Part shown: piece by piece, positions 62,682-64,000 of the stretch
Numbering within the stretch: position 1 is the stretch's first letter
Layout of the letters: every line of letters starts with the position of its first letter
Assembly (NCBI GenBank): GCA_039105265.1
Contig: JAPFFF010000003.1
Coordinates: forward strand, 4,898,001-4,962,000
Reading direction: 5' to 3'
Length of the DNA stretch: 64,000 bases
Origin: Tritrichomonas musculus
Lineage: Eukaryota; Parabasalia; Tritrichomonadida; Tritrichomonadidae
Program-made: the position numbers and the translations under genes
The notes under the pieces: model-generated
The model's input: the letters and a program-made list of their open reading frames with translations, nothing else
Told to the model about the DNA's origin: nothing
Database searches by the model: none

Positions 62682-63155
62682 TTAATCTTCTTCTTCGTCT
62701 GAAACAGCTTGAGGGCCTTTGTCCTGATCTTTGTTTAAAAATTGGTTTATAATGAACTTAGGAATTAAGTTAAGGGTATTATCGAATAAGCTTTGAGCTT
62801 TTTTCGGTAAAGATTTGAGTTGTGTGTAATATTTCTTGTAGTATCGGCTAACTACATAAACAGCGAATCTCTGTATGAAAGCTCCGTTTTTAAAACTGCA
62901 AATAATTCCAAGACAGATCTCAATAACTGGAAATACTTTGAAGCGCATAAAGAAAAAGCGGAAGATATAATAAAGAACTAGAAATGGAGGAAGTCCAATC
63001 CAGTAAGCTGACCATCTTCCAATAAATTCTTTAACGTCAATAACAACAAGAGTCTTTAAAGCAGGCCATAATAGCATAAAGTAAAAGAAAATTACATCAC
63101 CAAAGAGTAGCCACCAATCTTGTTTTTTATAACCGAGAACGGATTCCTCATGCAT
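62682..63155 (-). CDS. Small multi-pass membrane protein with acidic tail
   Basis: This 157-aa protein has three or so hydrophobic segments: about residues 14-38 (WWLLFGDVIFFYFMLLWPAL), 48-70 (WSAYWIGLPPFLVLYYIFRF) and a weaker one near 74-90 (FPVIEICLGIICSF). Tyr/Lys-rich amphipathic sequence (VSRYYKKYYTQLKSLPKKA) and an acidic C-terminus (AVSDEEED) follow. There is no cleavable signal. The compact paired hydrophobic hairpins suggest an ER or Golgi membrane-shaping or trafficking protein. The family is not recognised. An AAAAAGTGACGATCATG stretch lies upstream of the ATG. Confidence 0.7.
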   Translation of the reverse strand: MHEESVLGYKKQDWWLLFGDVIFFYFMLLWPALKTLVVIDVKEFIGRWSAYWIGLPPFLVLYYIFRFFFMRFKVFPVIEICLGIICSFKNGAFIQRFAVYVVSRYYKKYYTQLKSLPKKAQSLFDNTLNLIPKFIINQFLNKDQDKGPQAVSDEEED

Positions 63156-63520
63156 TTAAATTTTTTTTTTTTCATGATCGTCACTTTTTAAAATTTTTCA
63201 TTTAATAAAGATTCATATAAAATAAACACGTTACTTAATTTATTTCATTGTACCAATTATATTTAAAATAAAAATTTGAAGTTTTATCAAAAAGGTTTAA
63301 GGGCTTACGTCCCAAAAGTGTTGTAAACTTGCCAATATTGAATAAACTCATAGAATACATCTTTCAATACTTCCAAATTATGAAAAAGTTTAGGTCAAAA
63401 ATGATGATATTTGTCCTAAACGATCAAAAAATAATTGTTTTTTTGACCGATAAAATTTTACCAAATGTTTGGTAATAAAAATATTTTTTTTAATATATCA
63501 TCAATCTATGAATCAGGGTT
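63156..63520. other. Intergenic region
   Basis: 5' flank of the membrane protein gene. It carries CACTTTTT at 63182-63189 (AAAAAGTG relative to the gene), the same motif as in the divergent promoter at 34 kb. No gene. Confidence 0.4.
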
Positions 63521-63690
63521 GTCGATCGATGATGATAAATATCGATTATCGGCTCATTATCGATAGTCCGATAATATCGATAAAAATTTGTTCGATAACC
63601 AATAATTATCGATAAATACGTTAAGCAAAACCGCCGATATTTGGTCACTATCGGACGGTTACGGTTCGATATTCTCCGATATTTTATAAT
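63521..63690. repeat. TATCGAT-rich palindromic cluster
   Basis: In about 170 bp the core ATCGAT (itself palindromic) occurs at least five times, with several more near-matches (CCGATA, TTCGATA, TATCGG). These form overlapping imperfect inverted repeats. The composition differs from surrounding DNA. It could be the centre of a foldback element or a cluster of factor sites. Confidence 0.6.
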
Positions 63691-64000
63691 AAAATTTCCA
63701 TACTTTTTTTTTACATTTTTGATTAAAATTTGGAATTTTATATTTTTAATTGTACTTCAATAGTGCATGCTGAAATAAGTGAAATAAGGTCATGGTGCAT
63801 TATATGTCCAATATAATAATGAGAAGCTAAAAAATCAGGTTTTTGATTAATACATAAAAAGATTATTTTCAAAATTTTTAAAAAAGAACCAATTGGCCAA
63901 CAAAAAAAGATTATGATTAAGAACAAAGTTATAAGACGATAATTTCCTCATATCTTCTCAGTATTAAATTATTTCCATATTTGCAAATTAACGAATCTTA
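63691..64000. other. Right end of window, no gene seen
   Basis: AT-rich. One ORF of about 60 codons on the minus strand (63738-63926) is hydrophobic and Lys/Ile-rich, as expected by chance. Nothing supportable. Confidence 0.4.

Noticed and set aside
1-64000. CRISPR array, bacterial operons or rRNA genes
   Set aside because: None seen; the gene content is eukaryotic and repeats are intragenic or low-complexity.

Overview
The window looks like nuclear DNA of a trichomonad (Parabasalia), most likely a Tritrichomonas foetus-type organism. The evidence is strongly AT-rich intergenic DNA, mostly uninterrupted ORFs, and typical trichomonad families: a giant BspA-like LRR surface protein, a protein kinase fused to BspA-type LRRs, a kinase fused to Sel1 repeats, and ankyrin proteins with BTB-type relatives. 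TCATTA/TCATTC initiator-like motifs lie 5-20 nt before several ATGs, and one spliceosomal intron has GTATGT and CTAAC...AG signals. The species is inferred; eukaryotic, parabasalid-like gene content is what can be seen.

Layout. 0-10 kb: the 5' end of an unknown gene, F-actin capping protein beta, a secreted beta-helix-like protein, U2AF35 splicing factor, a large WD40 protein and a single-pass membrane protein. 9.5-16 kb: an AT-rich desert, then a PP5-type phosphatase in two exons and a divergent ER Hsp70. 16.4-18.2 kb: a broken fossil element with a helicase-like part. 18.2-21.7 kb: a gene desert with a GC island and a decaying poly-T repeat array, leading into the 2199-aa BspA-like protein (21.8-28.4 kb). 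28.4-31 kb: tRNA-Ile(UAU), ribosomal protein eL33 (RPL35A) and ARL2. 31-41.4 kb: a long acidic repeat protein and a helical-repeat protein sharing a divergent promoter with a perfect 13-bp inverted repeat, a small coiled-coil protein and a 1384-aa coiled-coil protein. 41.9-46.2 kb: an ankyrin-repeat gene whose frame is interrupted by three 20-23 nt cassettes, followed by ankyrin/BTB gene debris. 46.3-54.1 kb: the two repeat-fusion kinases. 54.9-59 kb: a HEAT-like giant. 59.1-60.3 kb: gene debris. 60.3-63.2 kb: a WDR27-like WD40 protein and a small multi-pass membrane protein. The window ends in a TATCGAT-rich cluster.

The genes do not form a single pathway. Housekeeping functions (actin capping, splicing, translation, Arl GTPase, phosphatase, chaperone) are mixed with lineage-specific repeat proteins that appear to evolve by tandem duplication of 69, 108/324 and 114 bp units. 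The observations most worth testing are the three short frame-restoring cassettes at the same place in ankyrin repeats, the intron splitting the PP5 GNHE metal-binding motif, and the symmetric motifs in front of several genes.
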